From Salidesulfovibrio onnuriiensis (lineage in GTDB: Bacteria > Desulfobacterota > Desulfovibrionia > Desulfovibrionales > Desulfovibrionaceae), in contig NZ_CP040751.1 of assembly GCF_008001235.1 (NCBI RefSeq), positions 541,001 through 605,000 of the forward strand: DNA of 64,000 nt. Reading direction: 5' to 3'. Positions 9,852 through 19,357 of the stretch are shown here, piece by piece. Position 1 is the stretch's first letter. Every line of letters starts with the position of its first letter. A model generated the notes under the pieces. The model did no database searches. It was not told the origin of the DNA and saw only the letters and a program-made list of their open reading frames with translations. A program made the translations under genes and the position numbers.

Positions 9852-10961
9852 ATGAGTTTCACCTACGTCAAAGTATCCACGCTCTCCCCCCACTACCTGG
9901 ATAATTTCTACGCCAGGCACGATGGACTTGAGGATAAGCCATATAATGCACAGTACACGGCGCTCATGGCCGACGCCCATGTCTGGGCCGACCACATCAC
10001 CATGCACCTGCGTGATCATGGAGTGGATGCGCACGAAATAGTCTACAACGCCCATCCGCTGCAGCAGGCATGGGCCCGGGAACATGGCGTCGTGGCCGAG
10101 GGCAAGCTCCTGATGCTGGAGCAGCTCAAGACTCTCAAGCCCGACGTGGTCTTCCTGCACACCAGTTACCCCATGTACGAGGAGCTGGTGCCTTTAGTCC
10201 GTGAACACGTGCCGGGAGTGCGTCTGATCCAAGGCTGGGTCTGCGTGGGGTTCGGGCAGGAGCACCACCCGCTATTCCGTTCCGTGGACTTCATGCTCAC
10301 CTGCGAAACCGGCATCCACAAACGTCTAAACGAAGCAGGCGCGCGGGCCTACCACATGGTGCACGGCTTCGAGCACACCCTGCTGCCGCGCGTTCCAAAA
10401 CCAACCCACCCGAAACATGATTTCTTCTTTGCGGGCTCATTGGTCATGTCCAGCGGGTATCACCTCAAACGAGCCAATATCCTCGCTTCCTTGATAAAAA
10501 TGGATGTGAACCTGGCCCTGCATTCCAATCCTGTAGAAGTTAAAAACAAAGTGGACGACGCACTGCGGAGCCGAATAAAACCACCGATATATGGTCTGGC
10601 CATGTATCAGGCCCTGGCCAATGCCAGAATCGCCTTCAATATCCATATCGACATGACCAGCAGTGCGGCCAACGTCCGGCTCTTCGAAGCCACGGGCATG
10701 GGAGCCTGCCTGCTCACGGACCACCAGACGGGGCTGGACGATCTTTTCGAAAAAGACCGGGAAGTGGTGACCTATGACACGCCCGAGGAGTGCGCTGACA
10801 AGGTGCGTTGGCTCCTGGACCACCCCGAAGAACGCAGAGCCATTGCCGCAGCCGGACAGAAGCGGACCCTGACCTATCATCGGCTGGAAGACCGGGTGGC
10901 GCAACTCCACGAGATCATACTTTCAGAACTGGACCGGGTCTCGACCAAGAGAAGCACATGA
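9852..10961 (+). CDS. CgeB-type glycosyltransferase (GT-B, glycosyl transferase 1_2 domain)
   Basis: This 369-residue protein has a C-terminal half typical of the CgeB / Glyco_trans_1_2 family: ANVRLFEATGMGACLLTD, a downstream acidic stretch, and a C-terminal helix with HPEERRAIAAAGQKR. A two-Rossmann GT-B enzyme that uses a nucleotide sugar is the likely role. The gene is first in a tightly overlapping + strand set (10958 and 11791 follow with ATGA overlaps). The initiator ATG lies just after a C/T-rich stretch with no strong ribosome binding site. The exact sugar transferred cannot be read from the sequence. Confidence 0.75.
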   Translation: MSFTYVKVSTLSPHYLDNFYARHDGLEDKPYNAQYTALMADAHVWADHITMHLRDHGVDAHEIVYNAHPLQQAWAREHGVVAEGKLLMLEQLKTLKPDVVFLHTSYPMYEELVPLVREHVPGVRLIQGWVCVGFGQEHHPLFRSVDFMLTCETGIHKRLNEAGARAYHMVHGFEHTLLPRVPKPTHPKHDFFFAGSLVMSSGYHLKRANILASLIKMDVNLALHSNPVEVKNKVDDALRSRIKPPIYGLAMYQALANARIAFNIHIDMTSSAANVRLFEATGMGACLLTDHQTGLDDLFEKDREVVTYDTPEECADKVRWLLDHPEERRAIAAAGQKRTLTYHRLEDRVAQLHEIILSELDRVSTKRST

Positions 10962-11794
10962 ACGCCAAAGAAATCTTCAAGGCATTCTGCGGCATTCCCC
11001 GCTACTGGAAACGAAGCCGCGATCCGCATTACGTGAAACTCGCCATGCTGCGCGAGATAAAACCGCGTTTCGTACCCGGTTCCGTCATCCTGCCCTTCGG
11101 CCGGGTGAATTATGCGGATATCGCCTCGCTGGAAGCACAATATTTCGCCATCTTCATCAGCCGGGAGTATCAGTTTGAATCCAGCCGCAACGCTCCGGTC
11201 ATCCTGGATTGCGGCGGAAATATCGGGCTCTCGGCCCTCTGGTTCGGCATGCAGTATCCCGGGGCGGACATAACGGTCTTCGAACCCGGCCCCGACCTCT
11301 TCCCCCTGCTCAAGAAGAACCTGGAGCTTCATAAACTCAGCAGCATCCGGGCAGAACAGGTTGCGGTCTGGACCCAAGAAACCACGCTCCACCTTGGCAA
11401 TGACAAGGCCGACGGCGGATTCACCTCCACCAGAAGCAGCCAAGAAAGCAGACCGGTGCAGGCCGTTCGCCTTGCCGACCGCATCTCCGGGCCCGTGGAT
11501 CTGCTCAAGCTGGACATTGAAGGAGCCGAATTCGAGGTTATGAATGACCTGGCTGAAACCGGCAAACTTCAATTCATACACAAGATTGCTGGAGAACTCC
11601 ATGCTGGCCCCGGCGACACGGACAAGGTGGGGAAAATGCTCTCCACACTCCACAAGGAAGGATTCCAGACAACCATTTCCTATGCCAGGCCCGCTCCCGC
11701 CCTTTTCTGCCACAGCGAGGCAACCCCGTTCCCGAGTCTGTGCGACGGAAAGTACCTTGCGCTTTTTTACGCCTGGAAAGAAAACGAAGCATGA
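10958..11794 (+). CDS. FkbM-family methyltransferase
   Basis: This 278-residue protein has the FkbM-type SAM site ILDCGGNIGLSALWF, then VFEPGPDLFPLLKKNL for the second SAM motif and LLKLDIEGAEFEVM, a hallmark of the FkbM family. It probably O-methylates a sugar or glycolipid intermediate. ATG 10958 overlaps the previous stop (ATGA), and its own stop overlaps the next start in the same way. The longer open frame upstream belongs to the antisense-like extension and is not used. It is the second methyltransferase in the locus. Confidence 0.82.
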   Translation: MNAKEIFKAFCGIPRYWKRSRDPHYVKLAMLREIKPRFVPGSVILPFGRVNYADIASLEAQYFAIFISREYQFESSRNAPVILDCGGNIGLSALWFGMQYPGADITVFEPGPDLFPLLKKNLELHKLSSIRAEQVAVWTQETTLHLGNDKADGGFTSTRSSQESRPVQAVRLADRISGPVDLLKLDIEGAEFEVMNDLAETGKLQFIHKIAGELHAGPGDTDKVGKMLSTLHKEGFQTTISYARPAPALFCHSEATPFPSLCDGKYLALFYAWKENEA

Positions 11795-13044
11795 AAATAC
11801 TCTACCTGAGCACATTGGACATCATGGGGGGGGCGGCCCGAGGCGCGTACCGCCTCCATAGGAGCCTGCTGGACAAAGGCGTGGACTCCACCATGCTCTG
11901 CTGCCGAAAATTCAGCGACGACCCCACGGTGCAGGGTCCGCGCAATACCTGGGAGCTGCGCTACTGGTTTTTCCGGCACTGGGCCACCAAGCAGGTGCTG
12001 CGCATGCAGCGAAGCGACAATCCCATCATCCATTCCATCAACCTGCTGCCTACGGGCACCCATAGACGGGTCAACGCCTTCGACCCGGACATTGTGCAGA
12101 TGCACTGGATCGGTTCGGAAATGATCAACATCGCCGAGGTGGCGCAGATCAAGCGCCCTATTGTCTGGCGATTGGCCGACCAGTGGGCCTTCAGCGGGGC
12201 CGAGCACTACGCCATGTCCGGGCAGGACGAACGCTTCACCGCAGGATACCGGCAAGACAACCGGCCCGAAGGATACGCAGGCCTGGACATCGACCGCTGG
12301 ACCTGGAGCCGCAAGATGAAGCATTGGCAGGACAAGCCCATGACCATCATCACCGGCAGCAAGTGGTTGGCCGAGTGCGCCCGACGCAGTGTGCTGTTCA
12401 AAAACAAGCGGGTGGAGGCCGTGCCCAGCGGCATAGACGTGTCGATATACAAACCCCTTGGCCGAGAGCAGGCTCGAGAAATACTCAACCTGCCCCAAAA
12501 CAAGAAATTGATTCTGTTCGGAGCACTGTCCGCGACCAGCGACCCGCGCAAGGGATTCCATCTTCTGAGCCCGGCCCTGCAACAGGTGGCTAAAGCCATG
12601 CCCGGCAACACCGAAGCATTGGTACTCGGCTCATCACAGCCGGTGAACGCGCCCGATTTCGGCATGCCCGTGCATTATATCCCCAAGCTTTCCGACGATT
12701 GGAGCCTGGCTCTGGTCTATTCGGCGGCAGACGTGCTGGTGGCTCCCTCCACCATGGACAACCTGCCCTTTTCGGTCATGGAGGCCCAGGCCTGCGGCAC
12801 ACCCTGCGTTGCCTTCGACATCGGCGGCATGCCGGACATGATCGAACATGACCGAAACGGTTGGCTGGCCACCCCGTTCAAGACTGAGGAACTGGCCGAA
12901 GGCATCCTGCGCCCCCTTGGCGACGATACCCTCAGAAAACAATGGTCGAAACTCGGTAGACAGAAAGCCGAGGCAGAGTACGACGTACGGATTCAGGCCG
13001 AAACCTACATCAACATTTACAACCAGATTCTGGGCAAGCAATGA
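11791..13044 (+). CDS. GT4-family glycosyltransferase
   Basis: This 417-residue GT-B enzyme has the N-terminal MKILYLSTLDIMGGAARGAYR, which fits the acceptor domain with a glycine-rich loop. The C-terminal donor domain carries VLVAPSTMDNLPFSVMEAQA, including the E-x7-E type motif, and a G-T-P-C-V-A-F strand. It probably adds a sugar from a nucleotide donor with retention of configuration. The start is coupled by ATGA to the FkbM methyltransferase. The next gene begins 13 bases after its stop. The many Trp/Tyr in the middle (VWRLADQWAFSGAEHY) recall a group of GT4 proteins that act on long polymers, but I cannot name the linkage. Confidence 0.85.
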   Translation: MKILYLSTLDIMGGAARGAYRLHRSLLDKGVDSTMLCCRKFSDDPTVQGPRNTWELRYWFFRHWATKQVLRMQRSDNPIIHSINLLPTGTHRRVNAFDPDIVQMHWIGSEMINIAEVAQIKRPIVWRLADQWAFSGAEHYAMSGQDERFTAGYRQDNRPEGYAGLDIDRWTWSRKMKHWQDKPMTIITGSKWLAECARRSVLFKNKRVEAVPSGIDVSIYKPLGREQAREILNLPQNKKLILFGALSATSDPRKGFHLLSPALQQVAKAMPGNTEALVLGSSQPVNAPDFGMPVHYIPKLSDDWSLALVYSAADVLVAPSTMDNLPFSVMEAQACGTPCVAFDIGGMPDMIEHDRNGWLATPFKTEELAEGILRPLGDDTLRKQWSKLGRQKAEAEYDVRIQAETYINIYNQILGKQ

Positions 13045-13057
13045 ACAGGGGAATGCA

Positions 13058-13987
13058 ATGAAAAAGGTTCTGGTTACTGGCGGCTGCGGTTTCATCGGCG
13101 CCAACCTTCTCCCCATGCTGCTGGCAAGGGATTGCGAGGTCCGCATTCTGGATAGCCTGGTTCTCGGCAAAAAGGAATATGTCGCCGGGCTCGACGTGGA
13201 ATTGCAGATAGGGGACATTCGCAACTCGGACGATGCGGCCAGGGCCGTGAAGGGCATGGACACGGTCATCCATCTGGCCGCCTTCGGTTCGGTGGTGGCC
13301 TCGGTGCAGGACCCCAAAACCAACTTCGACATGAACCCTGGAGGCACGCTGAACATGCTCCAGGCCTCGGTTCAGGCCGAGGTGGAACAGTTCGTGTTCT
13401 CCTCCACGGGCGGTGCGCTTATCGGCAACGCCGAGCCCCCGGTGAATGAAAATTCCCTGCCCAGGCCCATATCGCCCTATGGCGCGGGCAAACTGGCCTG
13501 CGAAGGCTATTTGAACGCCTTTGCCGGCTCCTACGGACTCAAGACCAAAATCATGCGTTTCGCCAATGCCTACGGCCCATACAGCGGGCACAAGCTGGGA
13601 GCGGTCACCGCCTTCATCAAGGCCGTGCACGCGGGCGAGCCCATCACCATCTACGGTGACGGATCGGCCACGCGAGACTTCCTGTACGTTGATGACCTGT
13701 GCGCGGGCATAACGGCCATGGCCGAGACGGAAGTTGAACCGGCAAGCGTGTTGCATCTGGCCTCGGGCCGGGAAACATCGGTACTGGAACTGGCCCACCT
13801 CATTGCCGAAACCGGCGGCAGCCCCAACCACGAAATCACGCTCCAGCCGAACCGGCCGGGCGAGGTGCAGCGCAACTTTGCGGCCTATGACCGCGCCAGG
13901 GAAATGCTGGGCTTTGAACCGGCCGTTTCCCTTGAACAAGGCCTGGAAAAAACCTGGGCCTGGTATCGCGAGCATGTCCTGCGGTAG
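13058..13987 (+). CDS. NAD-dependent sugar epimerase/dehydratase (GalE-like SDR)
   Basis: This 309-residue extended SDR has the NAD motif TGGCGFIG at residues 6-13, then IHLAA, and the catalytic Y-x3-K in SPYGAGK. MRFANAYGPYSG and ATRDFLYVDDL are typical of UDP-glucose 4-epimerase-like proteins. It probably supplies an epimerised nucleotide sugar to the locus. The start ATG 13058 matches the family N-terminus; longer reading upstream runs inside the preceding GT4 gene. The substrate could be UDP-GlcNAc, UDP-Glc or a related sugar. In contrast to the SDR at 694, its catalytic Tyr is intact. Confidence 0.85.
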   Translation: MKKVLVTGGCGFIGANLLPMLLARDCEVRILDSLVLGKKEYVAGLDVELQIGDIRNSDDAARAVKGMDTVIHLAAFGSVVASVQDPKTNFDMNPGGTLNMLQASVQAEVEQFVFSSTGGALIGNAEPPVNENSLPRPISPYGAGKLACEGYLNAFAGSYGLKTKIMRFANAYGPYSGHKLGAVTAFIKAVHAGEPITIYGDGSATRDFLYVDDLCAGITAMAETEVEPASVLHLASGRETSVLELAHLIAETGGSPNHEITLQPNRPGEVQRNFAAYDRAREMLGFEPAVSLEQGLEKTWAWYREHVLR

Positions 13988-14046
13988 GATGGTCCGCCTT
14001 TTGCTGTAACTGACAGAGACTCTTTCTTGATGGAGGAATAAAATAC

Positions 14047-15258
14047 ATGAACAAGCATGTCATCATACTCGGAGGCGACGGATTTTGCGGCTGGCCTACG
14101 GCCCTGGGCTTTTCTCAGACAGGATACGACGTCACCATAGTGGACAACCTTTCGCGCCGTAAAATTGACGTAGAGTTGGAATGCGAGTCCCTGACTCCCA
14201 TCCAACCCATCAGCCAACGTATCGCGGCCTGGAAACGGTTGACAGGCAAAACCATCGAATACGTGAACTTGGATGTGGCTGTGCAGTATCACAAGTTGCT
14301 CACCCTCATCGAGGAAACACGCCCGGTGGCCATCGTTCATTTTGCGGAACAGAGAGCCGCCCCGTATTCCATGAAAGACAGCTTCTGCAAACGATATACT
14401 GTCGGCAACAATATCAATGCCACCCACAATGTCCTGGCAGCCATAGTGGAATCTGGAGTGGACGCTCACCTGGTCCATCTTGGTACTATGGGAGTCTACG
14501 GATACGGCACTGCCGGCATGCCCATCCCCGAAGGCTATCTAAAGGCGGTTGTTGAAGGAGCCAAGGGTCCACAGGAAATCGAGATATTATACCCAGCCAA
14601 TCCTGGAAGCGTCTATCATATGACCAAAACCCAGGATGCTCTCATGTTTTACTATTACAACAAAAACGACGGGCTGCGCATCACCGACCTGCATCAAGGC
14701 ATTGTCTGGGGCACCAATACCCGCGAAACCATGCTCGATGAAACTCTCATCAACCGCTACGACTATGACGGCGACTATGGCACTGTTCTGAACCGCTTCC
14801 TCATGCAATCCGTGGTGGGGCATCCGCTCACCGTATACGGCTGCGGAGGACAGACCCGGGCCTTCATCCACATCAACGACACGGTTAAATGCATCCAGAT
14901 GGCCGTGGAAAATCCTCCGGCCCATGGCGACCGGGTTCAGATATTCAACCAAGCCACCGAAACCAGAACGGTTGTGGACTTAGCCAAAATCGTGGCCGAA
15001 AAAACAGGTGCCGAAGTCAGATATTACCATAATCCCCGTAAAGAGGACGCCGTCAACCAGCTGCAAGTGGAAAACGGCAAATTCCTTGAGCTCGGCCTGA
15101 AGCCGACCACGCTGAATAATGGATTGGTGCAGGAAGTTATCGACATCGCTGATAAATACAAAAACCGATGCGATCTTTCCAAAATCATCACCAATTCTCT
15201 TTGGACAAAAGGCATGAAAGTCGACAAAAACGGATCCACAGAACCCTGCGGCCAATAG
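14047..15258 (+). CDS. sqdB: UDP-sulfoquinovose synthase homologue (SqdB/SQD1 type)
   Basis: This 403-residue SDR resembles SQD1/SqdB, which converts UDP-glucose plus sulfite to UDP-sulfoquinovose. Family-specific stretches are ILGGDGFCGWPTALG at the N-terminus, HFAEQRAAPYSMKD, HLGTMGVYG, the Y-x3-K in VYHMTKTQDA, and DLHQGIVWGTNTRET. GGAGGA lies close upstream of the ATG. It ends the main glycan gene run. Sulfoquinovose is usually a plastid or photosynthetic lipid headgroup, but it also occurs in archaeal and bacterial glycans. Here it sits among glycosyltransferases, so a sulfonated glycan is the simplest reading. The use of sulfite in a likely sulfate reducer is an inference. Confidence 0.85.
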   Translation: MNKHVIILGGDGFCGWPTALGFSQTGYDVTIVDNLSRRKIDVELECESLTPIQPISQRIAAWKRLTGKTIEYVNLDVAVQYHKLLTLIEETRPVAIVHFAEQRAAPYSMKDSFCKRYTVGNNINATHNVLAAIVESGVDAHLVHLGTMGVYGYGTAGMPIPEGYLKAVVEGAKGPQEIEILYPANPGSVYHMTKTQDALMFYYYNKNDGLRITDLHQGIVWGTNTRETMLDETLINRYDYDGDYGTVLNRFLMQSVVGHPLTVYGCGGQTRAFIHINDTVKCIQMAVENPPAHGDRVQIFNQATETRTVVDLAKIVAEKTGAEVRYYHNPRKEDAVNQLQVENGKFLELGLKPTTLNNGLVQEVIDIADKYKNRCDLSKIITNSLWTKGMKVDKNGSTEPCGQ

Positions 15259-15303
15259 GAGCAACCCCTCGGAGTTGCCCCTCCATCAGCTTTGGCGTAT
15301 CAC

Positions 15304-16968
15304 ATGCCCATGAAAATCGGCATCCTGCAGCTCAACCCCGTGGTCGGGGATATACAAGGCAATTCCAGGCGCATCCTCGAGGCGGCCCGCAAGGCGGCCT
15401 CCCTGGGCGCGGATTTCTGTATCACCCCGGAGCTGGCGCTCACGGGGTATCCGCCGCGCGACATGCTGCTCTACGGCGGCTTCATCCGCAAGGTGGAACA
15501 GGCCGCCGCCCAACTGGCGCGCGATCTCGAAGACTCGGTACCCCTGCTGCTCGGTTCCGTGGAGATCAACCGGTCCGGCGCGGGCAAGCCGGTCTACAAC
15601 TGCGCTCAGTGGCTGGAGAAAGGCGAGGTCCGCCAGACCTTCCGCAAGACCCTGCTGCCCACCTACGACGTCTTTGACGAGGCCCGCTATTTCGAGCCGG
15701 CCAGCGAAAACGCCGAAAAAAACAACCTTCTGAAATTCAAAGATAAAAAATTCGCGGTGACCATCTGCGAGGACGCCTGGAACGACAAGGATTTCTGGGA
15801 AACCCAGGCATACAACCGCGATCCGCTGGAAGCGGCGGCCAGCCTTGAGCCAGACGCCATCCTGAACATCTCGGCCTCGCCCTTTTCCCTGGGCAAGCAG
15901 AACCTGCGGCAGCGCATGCTCCGGGCCGTGGCCGCCAAGTATGCCATGCCGCTCATTTACGTGAACCAGGTGGGCGGCAACGACGACCTGGTCTTTGACG
16001 GGCGCTCCTGCGCATTCGACGGACAGGGCGATGTATTCTACCGCGCTCCCGGCTTCGAGGAGCACGTAGACGTCCTGGATTTGGACGACCCCGCAGCCAA
16101 TCCCCTTGCCGAGGACGACCTTTCCGAGGAGGCCGAGACCTGGAACGCCCTGGTGCTCGGCGTCCGCGACTACGTGACCAAAAGCGGCTTCAGGAAGGTG
16201 CTGCTGGGCCTTTCCGGCGGCATCGACTCGGCCATCACCGCGGCCATTGCGGCCAAGGCCCTGGGGCCGGAAAACGTGCTCGGGGTGCTCATGCCCTCGC
16301 CGTACTCCAGCCAGGGCAGCATCGACGACTCCCTGGACCTGGCCGAAAAGACGGGCATCCAGACCATGACCCTGCCCATCGAACCCATCATGCATTCGTT
16401 CACCGACTCCCTGGCCGATGCCTTCCAGGGATACGAACCGGACACCACCGAGGAAAACATCCAGTCGCGCATCCGGGGCAACCTGCTCATGGCCCTTTCC
16501 AACAAGTTCCGGGCCCTGCTGCTGACCACGGGAAACAAGAGCGAGCTGGCTGTGGGCTACTGCACCATCTACGGGGACATGTCCGGCGGATTCGCGGTCA
16601 TCTCGGACGTGCCCAAGGTGCTGGTCTTTTCCCTGGCCCGCTGGGTCAACAGCCAGTTCGGTGAAATCATCCCGGAAAACATCATCACCAAGCCGCCGTC
16701 CGCCGAGCTGCGACCCGACCAGAAGGACGAGGACTCGCTGCCGCCCTATGAAATCCTGGACGCCATCCTGGAAGAACACATCGAGCGTCACAGAAACGAG
16801 GACGAACTCATCGCCATGGGCTACGAGCCCGAGGTGGTGCGACAGGTGCTGCGGCTGGTGACCTTTGCGGAATTCAAGCGCAGGCAGGCCGCGCCGGGAA
16901 TCAAGCTCAAGTCCCGCTCCTTCGGAACCGGCTGGCGCATGCCCCTGGCCTGCAAACGCAACCTCTGA
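15304..16968 (+). CDS. nadE: NAD(+) synthase, glutamine-hydrolysing
   Basis: This two-domain enzyme has ~554 residues. The N-terminal nitrilase domain supplies ammonia from glutamine: glutamate in TPELALTGYPPRD, lysine in FRKTLLPTYDVFDE, and cysteine in VTICEDAWND. The C-terminal ATP pyrophosphatase domain has LGLSGGIDSAITAAIAA and DLAEKTGIQ. It amidates nicotinic acid adenine dinucleotide to NAD+ in the cytoplasm. Start choice is open: ATG 15304 or ATG 15310 (MKIGIL, the usual family beginning); neither has a clear ribosome binding site. It follows the glycan genes on the same strand with a 45-base gap. Confidence 0.93.
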   Translation: MPMKIGILQLNPVVGDIQGNSRRILEAARKAASLGADFCITPELALTGYPPRDMLLYGGFIRKVEQAAAQLARDLEDSVPLLLGSVEINRSGAGKPVYNCAQWLEKGEVRQTFRKTLLPTYDVFDEARYFEPASENAEKNNLLKFKDKKFAVTICEDAWNDKDFWETQAYNRDPLEAAASLEPDAILNISASPFSLGKQNLRQRMLRAVAAKYAMPLIYVNQVGGNDDLVFDGRSCAFDGQGDVFYRAPGFEEHVDVLDLDDPAANPLAEDDLSEEAETWNALVLGVRDYVTKSGFRKVLLGLSGGIDSAITAAIAAKALGPENVLGVLMPSPYSSQGSIDDSLDLAEKTGIQTMTLPIEPIMHSFTDSLADAFQGYEPDTTEENIQSRIRGNLLMALSNKFRALLLTTGNKSELAVGYCTIYGDMSGGFAVISDVPKVLVFSLARWVNSQFGEIIPENIITKPPSAELRPDQKDEDSLPPYEILDAILEEHIERHRNEDELIAMGYEPEVVRQVLRLVTFAEFKRRQAAPGIKLKSRSFGTGWRMPLACKRNL

Positions 16969-17012
16969 TGCGGACAGGTTGACAAGAAACCGGGCAACAG
17001 CCACTTTCTAGC

Positions 17013-18830
17013 ATGGCGCATTCTCCGACGACCCATACGGATACCACGGCAACCGGCAAGCTCCTGGTCCTGGAAAAACTCGGCGTCCTGTTCCGGGGGC
17101 AGAGCATCCCGGCAAGCTCCCAGGCGGCCACGGAAAACAGCGAACACGTCTTTTCCGCGCACACCCCGGTCTGGGCCTATGAAAGCCCCAGGGCGCAGCA
17201 GCCCTTTTTCGGCACTCCGCAAAAAATATATGATTATCTTCCCTCCGGCAGCACGCCCCGGGAAACCCTGCAGCACACACCCCTCATCGTGGCCCTGGGC
17301 GCGGAACCCAGCCCCCAGCTTCTGGAGCTCATTGAAGAGAGACACGGCATCCTGCTTCTCTTTGAGCCGGATGAAGATACCCTTGAACGGTTCCTGCAAA
17401 CCATACCACCCGCACGGCTCGGCAGAAACGGACTGTTCTGCTTCACGGGCGACCCGTATTCCTTCACCCCCGCGCTTCAGGACCTGCTGCCCAAGGAACT
17501 TCTCCAGGCTGGTTTCCCGGTATTCTTCCAGACCGCACGCATTGCGCGAGACTTTGAAACATGGGCGCACAACGTGCGCGAATACCTGGAAATCCTCTAT
17601 TACCGGCAGGCCATCTACCCCATTCTCGGCCAGGCCTTTGCCAAGGCGCTGCCCATCCGCAACATCACCCGGGGCCTGTTTTACGACCAGCAGCTCCACA
17701 GTTACGAGAACATCCGCGAGGCCTTGGGGCGGCCGGACATATCGCAACTGCGCAACGCCTTTGCCGGGGAAACCGCCATACTGGTCGCCGCGGGCCCGGC
17801 CCTGGCCGCCAAGATCGACTTTATCCGCGAAAACCAGGATCGCGCCGTGGTCATCTGTGTCAACAACGCCCTTAAACCCCTGCTGGAGGCGGGCGTCAAA
17901 CCCCATTTCGTGATCATTAACGATACCTCCATCGCCTCGGGGCAGGTCTTCCGGCACGTTAAAAAAACACCGGAAACCATCCTCGTGGGCCATTGCCTGT
18001 CCGACCTGGGCAACGACAGATTCCGGCAGAAATTCCTGTTCGGCACCTACCTGCCGGAGGTCTTTACGCCCCGGCCCATGCTCCGGCTGCACGGTTCGGT
18101 CATTTCCACGGCCTTTTCCCTGGCCCGGCACCTGGGGTGCAACAGGTGTGTGTTTGTGGGGGCACAGCTTTCTTCGGATAATCCCTGGGGCCTGAGCTAC
18201 GCCAAGGGCACCGTCAAGGAGGAAACAGACAGGCAGGAAAGACCGCTCATCAACAAATATCCTCAACTGTATCCCATGCAAACGCCCGCAGGCGAGACGG
18301 TCTTCACCACCCTCAATTTCCGGGATGCGTCCCTGTGGCTGGCCGAGGAGATCCGCATCTCCGGCATCCAGTGCGTCAACACCTGCCCGTCCAGCATCCT
18401 GTTCGGCAAGGGCATCGACTTCGACGAAAATCCGAAATTACCCGAAAGGGACCTCCAGCGCGCCTTTGCCCCCCTTTTCAGCATCACGGGAAACAGCGCC
18501 TCGCGGGGGAAGATCCTGGCCTTTGTCCAGGCGGAACAAAAAAAATGGCGGGATATCTCCTCTGTCCTGGAATCCCTCAACCAGCAAACCGGACCGGATT
18601 TCGTTCCCAAGGGACTGGCCATCCTCGAACAGCTGGACCAGGGAAACATCACCAACCTGGTGCAGCGCTTCGAAAACTTCGACAACGTAAAGTTCAACGA
18701 CCTCGTCTTTACGTCCGGTTCTGCGGAAGAACAGGCCAAGGGCCTGCATTACTACTTTCACTACGTCACCCGCATGGCGCACGCATTCATGGATGTCCTG
18801 CGGGAGCAGGAAAGGCTGATCAGCTCATGA
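17013..18830 (+). CDS. Maf family protein (DUF115 / MptE-like motility accessory factor)
   Basis: This 605-residue protein has a central DUF115 fold: GETAILVAAGPALAAKIDFI, then VICVNNALKPLLEAGVKPHF and ARHLGCNRCVFVGAQLS. Maf proteins of flagellated bacteria glycosylate flagellins with pseudaminic or legionaminic acid. In Desulfovibrio-type genomes they occur outside flagellar operons too. No pseB-pseI genes are seen here, so its sugar donor is unclear. It sits between nadE and wbuC and is coupled to wbuC by ATGA. The N-terminal ~50 residues are polar and variable. I judge it a glycan-modifying enzyme of the same locus or a separate flagellar function. Confidence 0.75.
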   Translation: MAHSPTTHTDTTATGKLLVLEKLGVLFRGQSIPASSQAATENSEHVFSAHTPVWAYESPRAQQPFFGTPQKIYDYLPSGSTPRETLQHTPLIVALGAEPSPQLLELIEERHGILLLFEPDEDTLERFLQTIPPARLGRNGLFCFTGDPYSFTPALQDLLPKELLQAGFPVFFQTARIARDFETWAHNVREYLEILYYRQAIYPILGQAFAKALPIRNITRGLFYDQQLHSYENIREALGRPDISQLRNAFAGETAILVAAGPALAAKIDFIRENQDRAVVICVNNALKPLLEAGVKPHFVIINDTSIASGQVFRHVKKTPETILVGHCLSDLGNDRFRQKFLFGTYLPEVFTPRPMLRLHGSVISTAFSLARHLGCNRCVFVGAQLSSDNPWGLSYAKGTVKEETDRQERPLINKYPQLYPMQTPAGETVFTTLNFRDASLWLAEEIRISGIQCVNTCPSSILFGKGIDFDENPKLPERDLQRAFAPLFSITGNSASRGKILAFVQAEQKKWRDISSVLESLNQQTGPDFVPKGLAILEQLDQGNITNLVQRFENFDNVKFNDLVFTSGSAEEQAKGLHYYFHYVTRMAHAFMDVLREQERLISS

Positions 18831-19357
18831 AGACCAAACCCTTTGCCTTGGCCGTTGAGGCCCCGGATTCAGCGGTAACCGCACTGACGGTGGACATGCT
18901 GGCCCAAACCGCAACACTCTCGAGGCAAAGCCCGCGCGGCCGCATCATCCAGCGGCTGCACAAAACCGACGATGCGCCGCTACACCGCATGTTCAACGCC
19001 ATGCAGCCGGGCACCTACCTGCGGCCCCACCGGCACCTCAACCCGCCCAAGTCCGAGGCGTTCGTCATGCTGGCCGGCGCGGTGCGCTTCGTGGAGATGG
19101 ATGATGCGGGTAAGATCCTGGGATGGTTCGACATGCGGGCCGGAAGCGAAACCTTCGGCGTGGACGTGGAACCCGGCGTGTGGCACGCGCTCCTGGTGCT
19201 CGAACCCGATTCCATCATCTTCGAGGTCAAGAACGGTCCCTATACCCGGGCTTCGGACAAGGATTTCGCGCCCTGGTCGCCCGAGGAGGGCACCCCCGAG
19301 GCGCACGCCTACCTGGACAATCTTCTGGAAAAAACGGGCGGCCTGCCTAGGCCGTGA
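18827..19357 (+). CDS. WbuC-family cupin metalloprotein
   Basis: This 176-residue protein has a small cupin domain typical of WbuC, often found in O-antigen and capsule loci. Visible metal-ligand candidates are His in YLRPHRHLNPPKSEAFVM and His in GVWHALLV. Its function is not well settled. ATG 18827 overlaps the stop of the Maf gene (ATGA). Its 3' end overlaps the end of pabC, which runs the opposite way, by 11 bases. This coupling ties it to the Maf/glycan side of the locus rather than to folate synthesis. Confidence 0.75.
   Translation: MKTKPFALAVEAPDSAVTALTVDMLAQTATLSRQSPRGRIIQRLHKTDDAPLHRMFNAMQPGTYLRPHRHLNPPKSEAFVMLAGAVRFVEMDDAGKILGWFDMRAGSETFGVDVEPGVWHALLVLEPDSIIFEVKNGPYTRASDKDFAPWSPEEGTPEAHAYLDNLLEKTGGLPRP

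Noticed and set aside
15258-15304. Terminator between sqdB and nadE
   Set aside because: The inverted bases (GCAAC / GTTGC) form a short imperfect stem and there is no T-run.
15286-17004. 572-codon - strand frame over nadE
   Set aside because: Shadow of nadE, whose catalytic residues are clear on the + strand.
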